Source: Halomontanus rarus (GTDB taxonomy: Archaea; Halobacteriota; Halobacteria; Halobacteriales; Natrialbaceae). From it: DNA of 64,000 bases. The stretch covers positions 2,790,001-2,854,000 of the forward strand of contig NZ_CP071597.1 of assembly GCF_017357405.1 (NCBI RefSeq). Direction: 5' to 3'. The notes beneath the pieces are model-generated. The model was not told the origin of the DNA, did no database searches, and saw nothing but the letters and a program-made list of their open reading frames with translations. Shown piece after piece: positions 8,352 to 17,402 of this stretch. Position 1 is the stretch's first letter. Every line of letters begins with the position of its first letter. The position numbers were made by a program, and so were the translations under genes.

Positions 8352-10595
8352 TCAGTTAGTTTCTCCGTGTTTTCGATCGTGTCCGAACGGTTCGTAGTTC
8401 TCCCCACCGCCTTCATAAAACTTGTTAAAGAATTCGACGTACTCGAGACGTACAGCCTGTAAGCCGGCACTTGTCACGCCAAGCACTAGCACAAGAATGT
8501 GTCCGAGTACGAGAATAACGAGGCCTCCGATGAGGCCCGCGGTGCCGGAGTGCATGAGGCCGCCGAAGACGAGATCGGCACCCTCTCCATAGTGTTCTGC
8601 AACGTAGCTCGGTTCGTGGGTTCGGAGGAAGTGGAACCCACCGTCGGGATCCACGTACGCACCGAAGAACAGCAGGTTGACCACGAAGGCCATGCCAGCC
8701 TTCGCGAGTAACACTGCGCCCATCCGAGTGTACGAGAAGACGTTGACGACGACGTCGAGCGCCTCGACGGCCTCGACGGGTTCGCTGATCACGAGCATGA
8801 CGAGCCCGATCAGGAAGACGAGCAGCGGAGCCGTCAGCAGGAAGCCACCGACAACCGGAAGCGGAATCGTCACCAGTCCCCACTCCGGGAACCCGGAGAA
8901 GCCGATCGGGAACGGTCCATCGCTGGTGAACGTCGTGAACAGGAAGTCTGGCTTCGAAGATCTGGCCTGCGCAGAGAAGATCCAGACCCAGATGCCGTTG
9001 AGCATCAGGATCCACGACCCGCTGTGGAACAGGGCATCTTTGACGCCGTGGCTGAGGTTCTCGTAGAAGTCCAGGATGTACCCGATGTTGAGGTGGAGTA
9101 TCCCGGCGAGAACGCTGATGACCATCCAGCCCAGCGCGAAGTCACCCGCTGCTGGCTCGAGTCCCTTGTTGAGTGGGAAGAGCTCGTTACCGCCCCAGAC
9201 CCACTCTCCGAGCACGTGGAGCCCGAATATCTCGCCGTACACGACCCCGAAGAGGATCGTGAACAGACCGGCCCAGACGGCGACGCCGCCGAGGCTGCTG
9301 ATCCCCGGACTGTCGAACTGGGAGTACATGTAGTAGCCGACCGCGACGTAGATAATCCCGTATCCGACGTCACCGATCATGAATCCGAAGAACAGCGGGA
9401 ACGTCAGGAACAGGAAGATCGTCGGATCCAGTTCGCTGTACTTCGGCCGGTTGACCGCCTGTACCAGCAGTTCGAACGGTTTCGCTGCGGACGGGTTGTC
9501 CTGAATCGTCGGCGGTTCGTCGTCCATCGTCACCGTCGAACCGCCGTCAGGAACCGCCTTCTGTTGCTGATCGTCCGCCTCCGTGGCGGCGTCTTCGTCT
9601 TCGCCTTCTTCGACCGCCGCGGGCGCCCCTTTCTGTACGTCTTCAGTGTGAGAGTGTGCGCCGTGACGGTCGTACTCCGCTCGCTCGAGTTCTTCGATCT
9701 CGACGCTGTCGCCGACGGCGTTCGAGAGCGCGCTGACGAGCGTTTCGTACCCGTCGCTGGGAATCCACCCTTCGGAGACGAACGCGTGTTCGGTCGTCGC
9801 GAACTGGAGCGGCGCTTCCGCGCGCTGGACTTCGATGGTCAGTTTCTCCTCGAGCGCCAGCAGGAAACTTCCCTCCTCGCGTTTGATCTCCGCGAGTTCC
9901 GCGTCGATCTCCTCGAGATCGCTCTCGAGTTCACGCTTGCGACCGGTGAGTTCGTCGACGTACGCATCCGGGTTGTGGTCGGTATCCGGTAGTCCGTGTC
10001 GCGTGAACTCGACGCCGACGAGCGCGTCGTCGATCAGGCCGTCCGTGTCGACGCCCTCGACTGGCGCGGCGACGACCGCGACGACGTCGCCGCCGGTGAA
10101 CGTCTCGTAGGCGCGGACGTCGTCGTCGTTTTCGAGCGCGGTCTCGACCGGCGCGACGGCGCCCTCGCCGACGAGGACGTCGACCGACTCGTATCCGGTG
10201 AGCAAGTCGAGGTCGATCCCTAATTCGGCGAAGGGCGCGACGCGGTCGATCTTTTCGTCGACCTGACGCAGCTCTTCGCGAATCTCGCTGCGTCGGTCGT
10301 CCAGCTCGTTGATCCGGGTTCGGACGCGCTCGAGTCGTCCTTCCCAGTCGCTTCCGATCGCACTCACGTCCGGATCCGAATCGACGTCGTCGTCGTCGAG
10401 ATCCAGCGTACTTTCGAGTGCGCGGACGGTGACGAGCCTCCCGGAGGCGTCCTCGGCGCCCTCGATCGGGTCGCCGTTATCGAACCCCTGCCAGGAGCCG
10501 TCGTAGTCCGACAGGTGGAGTAGGTTCAGTTCGTAAACCGTTTCGATGACCGTGGGCATGACGCCCTTGGAGCCGGTCACCGAAACCTTGCTCAT
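8352..10595 (-). CDS. atpI: A-type ATP synthase membrane subunit I (a-subunit)
   Basis: 747 residues from ATG 10595 (MSKVSV). It has a cytoplasmic N-terminal half with coiled-coil segments, an acidic halophile insertion (EEGEDEDAATEADDQQQK), then about seven or eight membrane helices, including FGFMIGDVGYGIIY and the SYTRMGAVLLAKAGMAFVVN helix with the arginine and acidic/polar residues of the ion channel. The start at 10595 lies 4 bases after the atpH stop; the in-frame ATG at 10613 would overlap atpH by 14 bases and is less likely. Confidence 0.95.
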   Translation of the reverse strand: MSKVSVTGSKGVMPTVIETVYELNLLHLSDYDGSWQGFDNGDPIEGAEDASGRLVTVRALESTLDLDDDDVDSDPDVSAIGSDWEGRLERVRTRINELDDRRSEIREELRQVDEKIDRVAPFAELGIDLDLLTGYESVDVLVGEGAVAPVETALENDDDVRAYETFTGGDVVAVVAAPVEGVDTDGLIDDALVGVEFTRHGLPDTDHNPDAYVDELTGRKRELESDLEEIDAELAEIKREEGSFLLALEEKLTIEVQRAEAPLQFATTEHAFVSEGWIPSDGYETLVSALSNAVGDSVEIEELERAEYDRHGAHSHTEDVQKGAPAAVEEGEDEDAATEADDQQQKAVPDGGSTVTMDDEPPTIQDNPSAAKPFELLVQAVNRPKYSELDPTIFLFLTFPLFFGFMIGDVGYGIIYVAVGYYMYSQFDSPGISSLGGVAVWAGLFTILFGVVYGEIFGLHVLGEWVWGGNELFPLNKGLEPAAGDFALGWMVISVLAGILHLNIGYILDFYENLSHGVKDALFHSGSWILMLNGIWVWIFSAQARSSKPDFLFTTFTSDGPFPIGFSGFPEWGLVTIPLPVVGGFLLTAPLLVFLIGLVMLVISEPVEAVEALDVVVNVFSYTRMGAVLLAKAGMAFVVNLLFFGAYVDPDGGFHFLRTHEPSYVAEHYGEGADLVFGGLMHSGTAGLIGGLVILVLGHILVLVLGVTSAGLQAVRLEYVEFFNKFYEGGGENYEPFGHDRKHGETN

Positions 10596-10599
10596 TCGT

Positions 10600-10932
10600 T
10601 CAGGTCTGAGCATGTACGTCCTCCTGAAACAGTTCGACGACGTATTCGGCTACCTCGTCGACTCGACGCTCGGCGCGTTCTGCAAGCGCCTCGCGTTCCT
10701 GTTCGCCTTCACGGAGGACACGTTCGCACTCTGCGTCGATCTCGTCGCGCGCCTCTTCGAGGCGACGCTCTTTGAGATCTCGCGCCTCCGCTTCCGCGTC
10801 CGTGCGAATCTCCTCGGCACGTTCCCGGGCCTCGGCTATCCGCTCGTCGCGGTCATCTTCTGCCAATGCGACGATCTCGTCGGCTTCCTCCTCCGCCGAC
10901 TGTATTCGTTCGAGAACCTCTGGCCTCGGCAT
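10600..10932 (-). CDS. atpH: A-type ATP synthase subunit H (peripheral stalk)
   Basis: 110 residues, nearly all a charged right-handed coiled coil (DDRDERIAEARERAEEIRTD and onwards), which partners AtpE in the peripheral stalk. It is the first gene of the cluster. The promoter must lie in 10933-11099, shared with the divergent methyltransferase gene. Confidence 0.92.
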   Translation of the reverse strand: MPRPEVLERIQSAEEEADEIVALAEDDRDERIAEARERAEEIRTDAEAEARDLKERRLEEARDEIDAECERVLREGEQEREALAERAERRVDEVAEYVVELFQEDVHAQT

Positions 10933-11099
10933 ACTCTAAGCAAGCGAAGTTTGCAAAGGCGTGTATATGGTAGTTGCGAAAGTGATGCGCGACGCCGTTT
11001 CCGACGAGCGTTCGCGAACGGCTCTCGTTTCGGTGGCTTCCCCGCTTTCGCCGGGCGAGAACAGCAGACCTATTGCCTTCGGGAGAACATTCTCAGACA

Positions 11100-11726
11100 A
11101 TGGGTATTCTCGAGAACAAGACCCGCGCACGGCTGTTCTACAAGTACCTCTCGACAGTGTACGACCGGATCAATCCGTTCATCTGGAACGAGGAGATGCG
11201 CGCCGACGCCCTCTCCCTGCTCGACTTCCCCGACCCCGAGGAGGCGATGGTCTTGGACGTCGGCTGTGGGACCGGCTTCGGAACCGCGGGACTGCTCGAG
11301 CACGCAGACACCGTCTACGCCCTCGATCAGAGCGAGCACCAACTCGAGAAGGCGTACGCGAAGTTCGGGAAACAGGGCCCGGTCGCGTTCCATCGGGGTG
11401 ACGCCGAACGGCTCCCGTTCGCGACGAACACCTTCGACGTCGTCTGGTCGTCGGGTTCGATCGAGTACTGGCCGGATCCCGTTCGTACGCTCCGAGAGTT
11501 CCGCCGCGTGCTCAAACCCGGCGGACAGGTTCTCGTCGTCGGGCCGAACAATCCCGAAAATACGATCACGCAGAAACTCGCCGACGCGATCATGCTCTTT
11601 TACGACGAGTACGAGGCCGATCAGATGTTCAAGGCGGCCGGCTTCGAGGACGTCAAACACGCGTTCATGGGGCCCTCGTACAGCCCCGATGTCGCGATCA
11701 CGACGATCGGTCGCGCCCCTGAGTGA
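11100..11726 (+). CDS. SAM-dependent methyltransferase, probable menaquinone methylation
   Basis: 208 residues with a class I SAM fold: motif I VLDVGCGTGFGTAG (about 51-64), acidic motif YALDQSE, and motif near RLPFATNTFDVVWSS. The N-terminus (NKTRARLFYKYLSTVYDRINPFIW) resembles MenG/UbiE and MPBQ/MSBQ methyltransferases that act on prenylated quinones. An orthologue next to atpH in other haloarchaea has been considered a menaquinone methylase; that is recalled and not tested here. ATG 11100 is chosen over the in-frame ATG at 11073 because the family start is MGILENK. Confidence 0.8.
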   Translation: MGILENKTRARLFYKYLSTVYDRINPFIWNEEMRADALSLLDFPDPEEAMVLDVGCGTGFGTAGLLEHADTVYALDQSEHQLEKAYAKFGKQGPVAFHRGDAERLPFATNTFDVVWSSGSIEYWPDPVRTLREFRRVLKPGGQVLVVGPNNPENTITQKLADAIMLFYDEYEADQMFKAAGFEDVKHAFMGPSYSPDVAITTIGRAPE

Positions 11727-11778
11727 CTGCTCAGTGTTCGCTCTCTGCTCGCCGCTCACCGTTCAGTTTCACTCCTCA

Positions 11779-12273
11779 TTACGTCGCCTCCGTCTCGAGT
11801 GACGCCACCGTCTTTCCGTCTACTGCGAGCGTGACGCCGACGGTGTCTCCGGTGTCGATCGCAGGTGCGTTCGTTCCGGCGACGCGGACGCTCGCCGTCT
11901 CGCCGACCGACCACCGCGGGTCCGATCGCTCGTTGAACGGGCCGCCGGGCCCGCCCCGAAAGCCGTGCTCGGAAAAAAACGGAACCGGCGGCTGTTCGGC
12001 CAGCGGTTCGCCCTCGACCGTCACGTGGAGTGTCAGTTCCCGGACGTCGATCGTCTCTCCCGTCCGGTGGTGAAGACTGATCTCCTGCTCGTTCGCATCG
12101 ACGCTGAGGTCGAACGCGGCACTTGGCGCCGTCGACAACATCGTCGTTCCGGGACCGAATCCGATCCCGACCGCCACGACGGCAGCGAGACAAATCGTCA
12201 GCGCGACGAGGAGGAGGGTCCCGACGACCGGACTGACGGCGCGGGTTCGTACTCGCTCGAGCGCTCGAGTCAC
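11779..12273 (-). CDS. Archaeal type IV pilin-like protein
   Basis: 164 residues from GTG 12273. The N-terminus TRAVSPVVGTLLLVALTICLA is the haloarchaeal pilin signature (Pilin_N/DUF1628 type): a short basic leader, the RAVSPVVG cleavage region and a hydrophobic assembly helix. A beta-rich C-terminal domain follows. Another in-frame ATG at 12357 would add 28 residues and place the pilin signal unusually far from the N-terminus, and it would read through a tandem repeat, so it is disfavoured. It lies 125 bases downstream of the surface protein gene at 12399. Class confident; partner pili unknown. Confidence 0.7.
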   Translation of the reverse strand: MTRALERVRTRAVSPVVGTLLLVALTICLAAVVAVGIGFGPGTTMLSTAPSAAFDLSVDANEQEISLHHRTGETIDVRELTLHVTVEGEPLAEQPPVPFFSEHGFRGGPGGPFNERSDPRWSVGETASVRVAGTNAPAIDTGDTVGVTLAVDGKTVASLETEAT

Positions 12274-12305
12274 AGTGACGGTGGACCCGTCTTCGTACTT
12301 GAACT

Positions 12306-12357
12306 CTCGGCCGAACTGAAACTGTTCGCACCTCGGCCGACCTAAAACTGTTCGCAC
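12306..12357. repeat. Two tandem 26-bp repeats before the pilin gene
   Basis: Units 12306-12331 and 12332-12357 differ at two positions; both end ACTGTTCGCAC. On the minus strand one unit carries an AGTTTTAGG stretch that could be a TATA element for the pilin gene, so the duplication may have duplicated promoter material. Confidence 0.85.
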
Positions 12358-12398
12358 ACCGATCGCACAGCCGTCGCTGGATCGGCTGCGTGTGACGT

Positions 12399-13637
12399 TT
12401 AGGGGCTACTCTCGTCCGAAACTGGATCGGCGGAGACACTTCCGTTAACCGTCGTCTCGGATGTCTGTGCCGTAATTTCGTAATCGTGTTGCGGTGGACT
12501 CACCCACAGCGTACCACTCTGACCGGTCTCACCGACGACCGTACCGTCGACGAGAATCGTCGCTCTGATCGGATCGCCGGTCTCCACGTCGGTGGTCGTC
12601 ACTTCGATCGGCCCGTTCGCCGGTGTTCGGTTGATCGCGAGTTCGACGGAGTCGTTGGTCCACGTCTCCCCGTACCGTTCTATCGGCAACTGGTTCTGTT
12701 GCAGCACTTGCGTCTCGTGGAAGATTGCGCCCGTCCCACCGTCGAGGTAAATGGTGAGTACACCGTGCTCGTGGGGAACGGTGAATCCATACAACTGGTT
12801 CTCGGTGAGATCCAACGCTTCGAATCCGGTGCTCGCTTCGCCGAAGGTCCACGGATACAACGTCGTTACGTGGTCGTGTGCACTCGAGAAGCTATCGAAT
12901 TGGTTTGGAACGGTCGTATCGCGATTACTATATTGTGACACTTCCCTCACATTCTCGATCCGTCCGGTCATCGAGATGGCCATTCCAGTTTCGGTGGTCT
13001 GAATCAGAAGCGTGTCCGCTGATCGAGCCGACGATCGTTCCCCGCTCATGAACGCAGCGATGCGATCTCGAACGGGACTCTGATGCATGTCGAGAGCTGC
13101 TTCCTCGGGTTTCTCTTCGATCGACGCGTGATCGTCGAGCGTGTTAAGATGGGTTTCGAGTTCGGCTGCCTCGTTCGAAATGAGAACGAGTCTGTGAAGG
13201 AACTCGTCGTCGGAGAGCGTTCCATTTGCGTGTGCGCTGACGGCTGTGCGTTCGCGCTCGTTCAGGTCGGAAACCCGCTCTCTGATCCACTCGTGTTCGG
13301 TTTCGACCAGTTCGTCTCGTTCCTCGTCGGTTCCGTTTTCGAACTCGGTTTCGAACCGGTACGCGTTGTACTCGGTTCGCATGGCCCGATCTTGTCTGGC
13401 GAGTGTCGTCCCGAGGTCCGGATTCGCTGGCGTGTGTGAACTTCGAATCTCTCCGTCCAGTTGGAGTCGATTAGTCGTATTCTCTGCAGTGATCGGATCG
13501 CTCGCCGCAACTGTACGTGCGTTCGTCTCGGCACTCGTATTCGCCGTGTCGGCGGCGACGACGGCCGTCGCTGGGAGCGCGAACACGAGAAGCAACGCGA
13601 GGAGGGCGGAGGCCGCGTTGTTCATCTCGACAACCAT
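12399..13637 (-). CDS. Secreted or surface protein, haloarchaeal conserved type
   Basis: 412 residues. Signal peptide NNAASALLALLLVFALPATAVVAA at the N-terminus, then a long acidic, Thr/Asn-rich ectodomain with a helical segment (ERDELVETEHEWIRERVSDL) and several N-glycosylation sequons. The C-terminal part (ATILVDGTVVGETGQSGTLWV) looks like a carboxypeptidase-regulatory or Ig-like beta domain. It resembles uncharacterised haloarchaeal DUF7096/DUF7094 proteins; the names are recalled, not searched. ATG 13637 lies about 30 bases after a TATA box, so it was preferred over 13661. Divergent from the membrane HTH protein and upstream of a pilin. Confidence 0.7.
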   Translation of the reverse strand: MVVEMNNAASALLALLLVFALPATAVVAADTANTSAETNARTVAASDPITAENTTNRLQLDGEIRSSHTPANPDLGTTLARQDRAMRTEYNAYRFETEFENGTDEERDELVETEHEWIRERVSDLNERERTAVSAHANGTLSDDEFLHRLVLISNEAAELETHLNTLDDHASIEEKPEEAALDMHQSPVRDRIAAFMSGERSSARSADTLLIQTTETGMAISMTGRIENVREVSQYSNRDTTVPNQFDSFSSAHDHVTTLYPWTFGEASTGFEALDLTENQLYGFTVPHEHGVLTIYLDGGTGAIFHETQVLQQNQLPIERYGETWTNDSVELAINRTPANGPIEVTTTDVETGDPIRATILVDGTVVGETGQSGTLWVSPPQHDYEITAQTSETTVNGSVSADPVSDESSP

Positions 13638-13663
13638 TTCGGGGCTGGGTACAAAAACCACTC

Positions 13664-13674
13664 GAAATTATATG
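13664..13674 (-). promoter_or_regulatory. TATA box of the surface protein gene
   Basis: On the minus strand ACATATAATTT, centred about 33 bases before ATG 13637; it predicts a nearly leaderless transcript. Confidence 0.5.
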
Positions 13675-13728
13675 TCAACTTCTATCGCCCCTGAGCACCG
13701 CTGAGACCGTTCAAAGCCCACAGTAATG

Positions 13729-13740
13729 TTTTATTTTAGG
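13729..13740 (+). promoter_or_regulatory. TATA box of the membrane HTH gene
   Basis: TTTTATTTTAGG about 50 bases before ATG 13784. With the opposing TATA box at 13664-13674 it forms a divergent promoter region of 146 bases. Confidence 0.45.
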
Positions 13741-13783
13741 ATGGAAAGGGTTTTTTCCCTCGGGTGACCACCGGTTGGTACGC

Positions 13784-15100
13784 ATGCGGTTATCGACCGC
13801 CCTCACACTTACCCTCATTGCCCTCCTCCTCGTCTTTCCAGTAGGGGTAATCGGAGCACCGTCGGCGTTCGCTACGTCCTCCGCGTCCGTCGCGGCCGAC
13901 AGTCAGCCCTACGTTTACGCTCAGTCTTCCCAGGAGCTCACACCTGACGACCCCCGACAGGTATTCACGATACGGCTTACCGCCGACGGGAACGCCGAGT
14001 GGACCGTCGAGAGTCGTTACCTCCTCGAGGACGACGAAATCGAAGAGTTCCAAACGTTCGCGGAAAGCGTCACCAGCGGTGACCGCGACCTCGGCTACGA
14101 CGAGACGTTCGAGCGGTTCCGATCGATCGCCCAGAACAGCGTCGATCGCGAGATGGAACTCACGAACGCAAGCTGGGACGAACCCCGAGTCGAAAACGCA
14201 AGCGAGGTCGGCCTCGAGATAGCCGGTGAAAGGGAAACGGAAACGGAAACCAACTCCAACATCGATGTCGGCAACGATCATCGCGTCGGTATTATCTCGT
14301 ACTCGTTTACGTGGACGAACTTCACCGAGAAGGACGGGAACCGGATCTACCTCGGTGACGTCTTCCAACACGGCGACGGCACGTGGTTTTCACGACTCGA
14401 TGACGGTCAGCGTCTCGTAATCGAACGACCGCCGAACTACGGATACGACGATCACGATCACTCGCTTACGAACGGCAAACTCGTCTGGAACGGTCCACAC
14501 GAGTTCGACATCGCTGAATTCAGCGTGACCTATCTCGAAGGTGCAGCACCCCCCGGAACGCCAGCAGCAGAGGACTCGATCTTCTCATGGGCCACGCTCG
14601 GGTTCGGTCTGTTCGTCTTACTCGCGCTCGTCGGCGCGGGTGGCTACTTCATCGCGAGTCGTTCGTCGACGGATTCGGAGACGGACAGTTCGGGCGGAAC
14701 CGCCGGTACCGAGGCCGAAGCCGTCACGGACGGGTCGTCAACGACAGAGACGGACGCAGGAACTGGGGCTGCTAGGGCGGGATCCGCTGCAGCCACCGAC
14801 GATGGAGCCGAAGCCCAACCGACGACGGCGTACAACGAGACCGATAGTCCCCGCGACGTCGACCTCGAGGACGACGTCGACCTCGAGCTCCTGAGCGACG
14901 AAGAGCGGGTCCATCGGTTGCTTCGCCGGAACAGCGGCCGGATGAAGCAGGCTTCGATCGTCAAAGAAACCGGCTGGTCGAACGCGAAAGTCTCGCAACT
15001 GCTCTCGAAGATGGACGAAGATGGAGAGATCGAGAAACTCCGAATCGGTCGCGAAAACCTCATCACGCATCCCGAAGTCGATCCGACCGAGATCGAGTAG
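13784..15100 (+). CDS. Membrane-anchored protein with C-terminal winged-helix domain
   Basis: 438 residues. Order: signal peptide (1-26), extracytoplasmic beta-rich domain with several Asn sequons (about 40-255), one membrane helix (TLGFGLFVLLALVGAGGYFI, about 270-290), an acidic low-complexity linker, and a cytoplasmic winged helix (LLSDEERVHRLLRRN..SNAKVSQLLSKM..IEKLRIGREN). This is the layout of a one-piece transmembrane regulator and resembles DUF7345-DUF7343 haloarchaeal proteins. It is divergent from a surface protein and pilin, which are natural regulatory targets by position. Signal and target are unknown. Confidence 0.8.
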   Translation: MRLSTALTLTLIALLLVFPVGVIGAPSAFATSSASVAADSQPYVYAQSSQELTPDDPRQVFTIRLTADGNAEWTVESRYLLEDDEIEEFQTFAESVTSGDRDLGYDETFERFRSIAQNSVDREMELTNASWDEPRVENASEVGLEIAGERETETETNSNIDVGNDHRVGIISYSFTWTNFTEKDGNRIYLGDVFQHGDGTWFSRLDDGQRLVIERPPNYGYDDHDHSLTNGKLVWNGPHEFDIAEFSVTYLEGAAPPGTPAAEDSIFSWATLGFGLFVLLALVGAGGYFIASRSSTDSETDSSGGTAGTEAEAVTDGSSTTETDAGTGAARAGSAAATDDGAEAQPTTAYNETDSPRDVDLEDDVDLELLSDEERVHRLLRRNSGRMKQASIVKETGWSNAKVSQLLSKMDEDGEIEKLRIGRENLITHPEVDPTEIE

Positions 15101-15335
15101 CCGATTACGGTCTCGACCGATGCCGACTCGCTCGGGACGGTTTCACTCGAGACCGATTCCCGGGATCCCTTTACTAGCTCACCTGATGTGTATGCCTGCT
15201 ACCTGACACTGTCATCGTCATCGTCACTGTCTCCTGTCAACTGTCACTCTTTCCGCTTCGAAGGTACAGTGCACACCGATCGGAGCGACAATCTGCACCA
15301 GAACGGCCACTCTCCGTTCGTTCGTCGGTCGCCAC

Positions 15336-16331
15336 CTACGCGAGCGGCGTCCGTTCGACGACCTGCCCGTCGTAGGTCGGATACTGCTCGACGATTTCGC
15401 CCTCCTCGAGATCGCCTTCTTCGATCATCTCTTCGAGGAGCCACCAGGCGACTTCGACGTGATTCGTCTTGACGGTGTAGAACTCTTCGGGGACGCCGAG
15501 TTCTTCGAGCACGCGCGGATCCGTTCGGGTCTTCCCGTAGACGAGCGTGCCGTCGTCGGTGACGTCGTCGAATTCCCGTCTGACGCTGCGGGCCATGCGC
15601 TTGAGACGGCGGCGGTGTTGGGCGGCGTCCTTGAAGACGGAGGTACAGAAGTACACCTTCGGGTGATCGCCCATCACCTCGAGGATGTCTTCTCGTGACC
15701 CGTCGACGGCGCTCATGTGACCCTCTTTGAGCTCGTAGCCCTGCTCTTGCATCCGGCGGTAGTTCCCGTCGCTCATCTCGAACTCGTTGACGTTACAGAA
15801 CTCGGCGGCACCCTCGTCCAGGAAGTCGAGGAACTCCTCCTCGGCGCGGATGCCCGGAATCTCGAAGGCGGGTGTCAGGCCCTCTTCGCGAGCGATGTGG
15901 AGGATGTCCTCCCACTCGGTTCCGTGGAGGTCTCCCCACTGCTTGAGCGGCGGGTGGAACCGGATTTCGTCGAGGCCGGCCTCCGAGAGCCGGCGCATGT
16001 TCTCGCGGCCGCCGGTGATGCCCGTGTAGAGGTGGGTGTGGTGATCCTCGCCGAACTCGTCTTTCAAGAGCGAGAGATAGTGGCAGGTTCGCTCGAGTGC
16101 TTCTTGTGGTTCCCCGCCGGTGATCGAGGTCCCGAGGGCGTCCATCCGATGGGCTTCGGTGAGGACGTCCTCGTCGGATTCGACGAGGCGTTCGTTCGCG
16201 TAGACGTCGGTGACGTTCTTTCGGTTTTCTCCGAGCGGGCAGTAAAAGCAGTCGCGCTGGTCGCAGTAGCCGTAGACGAACAGCACCATCTTGCCACCTT
16301 TGGCACACTGCTCACAGCCCTTGGAGATCAT
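15336..16331 (-). CDS. Radical SAM protein, COG2108-like
   Basis: 331 residues. The cluster motif is CDQRDCFYCPLGE at about 23-35, a C-x4-C-x2-C spacing, not the common C-x3-C-x2-C. SAM-binding GG is in TSITGGEP, and the barrel continues with HLYTGITG, EIRFHPP and FEIPGI. An N-terminal CEQCAKGGK pair may bind metal. The family is related to pyruvate formate-lyase activating enzymes and is uncharacterised. It stands alone on the minus strand; the start MISKGCEQC at 16331 fits the family. The 235 bases before it (15101-15335) show no gene. Confidence 0.85.
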   Translation of the reverse strand: MISKGCEQCAKGGKMVLFVYGYCDQRDCFYCPLGENRKNVTDVYANERLVESDEDVLTEAHRMDALGTSITGGEPQEALERTCHYLSLLKDEFGEDHHTHLYTGITGGRENMRRLSEAGLDEIRFHPPLKQWGDLHGTEWEDILHIAREEGLTPAFEIPGIRAEEEFLDFLDEGAAEFCNVNEFEMSDGNYRRMQEQGYELKEGHMSAVDGSREDILEVMGDHPKVYFCTSVFKDAAQHRRRLKRMARSVRREFDDVTDDGTLVYGKTRTDPRVLEELGVPEEFYTVKTNHVEVAWWLLEEMIEEGDLEEGEIVEQYPTYDGQVVERTPLA

Positions 16332-16592
16332 CGGTTACTCCCACTGAGCGGTTCCAGCGGAATAAGCGACCCGGGTTTCGACGACGCGTGCGAGTCGTTG
16401 TCTCTCGTCGGTGGCGGGGTCCGATATCGCAGGTCCGGCGGGGTCGAGTCGTCGCGGGCGTTCGGCGTTCGTCGTCCGTGGCCCGCGTCTGTCGTTCGGC
16501 GCTCGAGATTCACGAGTCGCATCTCGAGACTCGAGCGTCGAGGCCCGAGCGAACAGCAACACGCATTAGGGAGGATCTGGTCGTTCCGACAA

Positions 16593-17402
16593 ATGAGACG
16601 ACGGCACGTTCTGGCGGCGGCGGGCGTCCTCGCAGGAACCGCCGCCACCGGTCGGCTCACCCGGCCCGCCGGCGACGACGAGTTGCTCGAGGCCGCTCGG
16701 GGTCCCGAAGGCGGCGGTGAAGCCGCAACCAGAACCGAGACGATCCTCCCGGATACCGACCACGAGACGACGCTGTACGAGATCGACGCCCCCGCGGACG
16801 GCCCGACGGTGATGGTGTTCGGCGGCGTCCACGGGGACGAACGGAACGGGATCGACGTCGCCGGTGAAGTGACCGAGTGGCGTCCCGACGAGGGTACGCT
16901 CGTGGTCGCTCCGGAGACGAACCGCGTCGCGGTCGAAAACGATTCACGGGAGGGGGATGACGGCGACCTCAACCGTCACTTTCCGGTCGGCGGAGAACCC
17001 GCGAGCGATCTCGCCCGCGGCGTCTGGGACGCCGTCGAACGACACCGGCCCGACGTCGTCCTCGACCTCCACCGATCGCTCGGGATCTACGGCGTCCATC
17101 GCCAGTACGTCGGGCAGGCGATCTTCCACTCGCCGAACGCCGACGGCGACGCGATCGCGAACTATCTCGACGACGTCGGGATTCCGTGGTACATGCCGCT
17201 CCATCGGTTCACTGCGGTCACCAGTGCGATGAACGGTCCGTTGCTCTTTCACAGGGCTCACCGCGAACTGGGAGCGATCGCGTACCTCTTCGAGACGACC
17301 GCGTTCTTGCTCGATCGGGATGCGATGGTCGAACTGACCCGGCTGGCGACCGCGGCTGTTCTGGAGCGCCACGGGTTACTCGAGCGGGAGGGAACGCGAT
17401 GA
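16593..17402 (+). CDS. Exported succinylglutamate desuccinylase/aspartoacylase-like zinc hydrolase
   Basis: 269 residues. A Tat-type leader (MRRRHVLAAAGVLAGTAATG) precedes an M14-related zinc hydrolase. Zinc ligands are visible in GGVHGDERNG (His and Glu) and VLDLHRS (His). The DLNRHFP block and the catalytic Glu in YLFETTAF are also present, so the site is complete. The substrate outside the cell is unknown. ATG 16593 follows a GGAGG about 18 bases earlier. It overlaps the next gene by four bases. Confidence 0.85.
   Translation: MRRRHVLAAAGVLAGTAATGRLTRPAGDDELLEAARGPEGGGEAATRTETILPDTDHETTLYEIDAPADGPTVMVFGGVHGDERNGIDVAGEVTEWRPDEGTLVVAPETNRVAVENDSREGDDGDLNRHFPVGGEPASDLARGVWDAVERHRPDVVLDLHRSLGIYGVHRQYVGQAIFHSPNADGDAIANYLDDVGIPWYMPLHRFTAVTSAMNGPLLFHRAHRELGAIAYLFETTAFLLDRDAMVELTRLATAAVLERHGLLEREGTR

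Noticed and set aside
10596..10613. Upstream ATG for atpI at 10613
   Set aside because: It would overlap atpH by 14 bases, and MSKVSV from 10595 sits just after the atpH stop.
11756..12439. 227-codon frame overlapping the pilin gene
   Set aside because: Arg-rich shadow in another frame; the pilin frame contains a clear SPVVG signal and hydrophobic helix.
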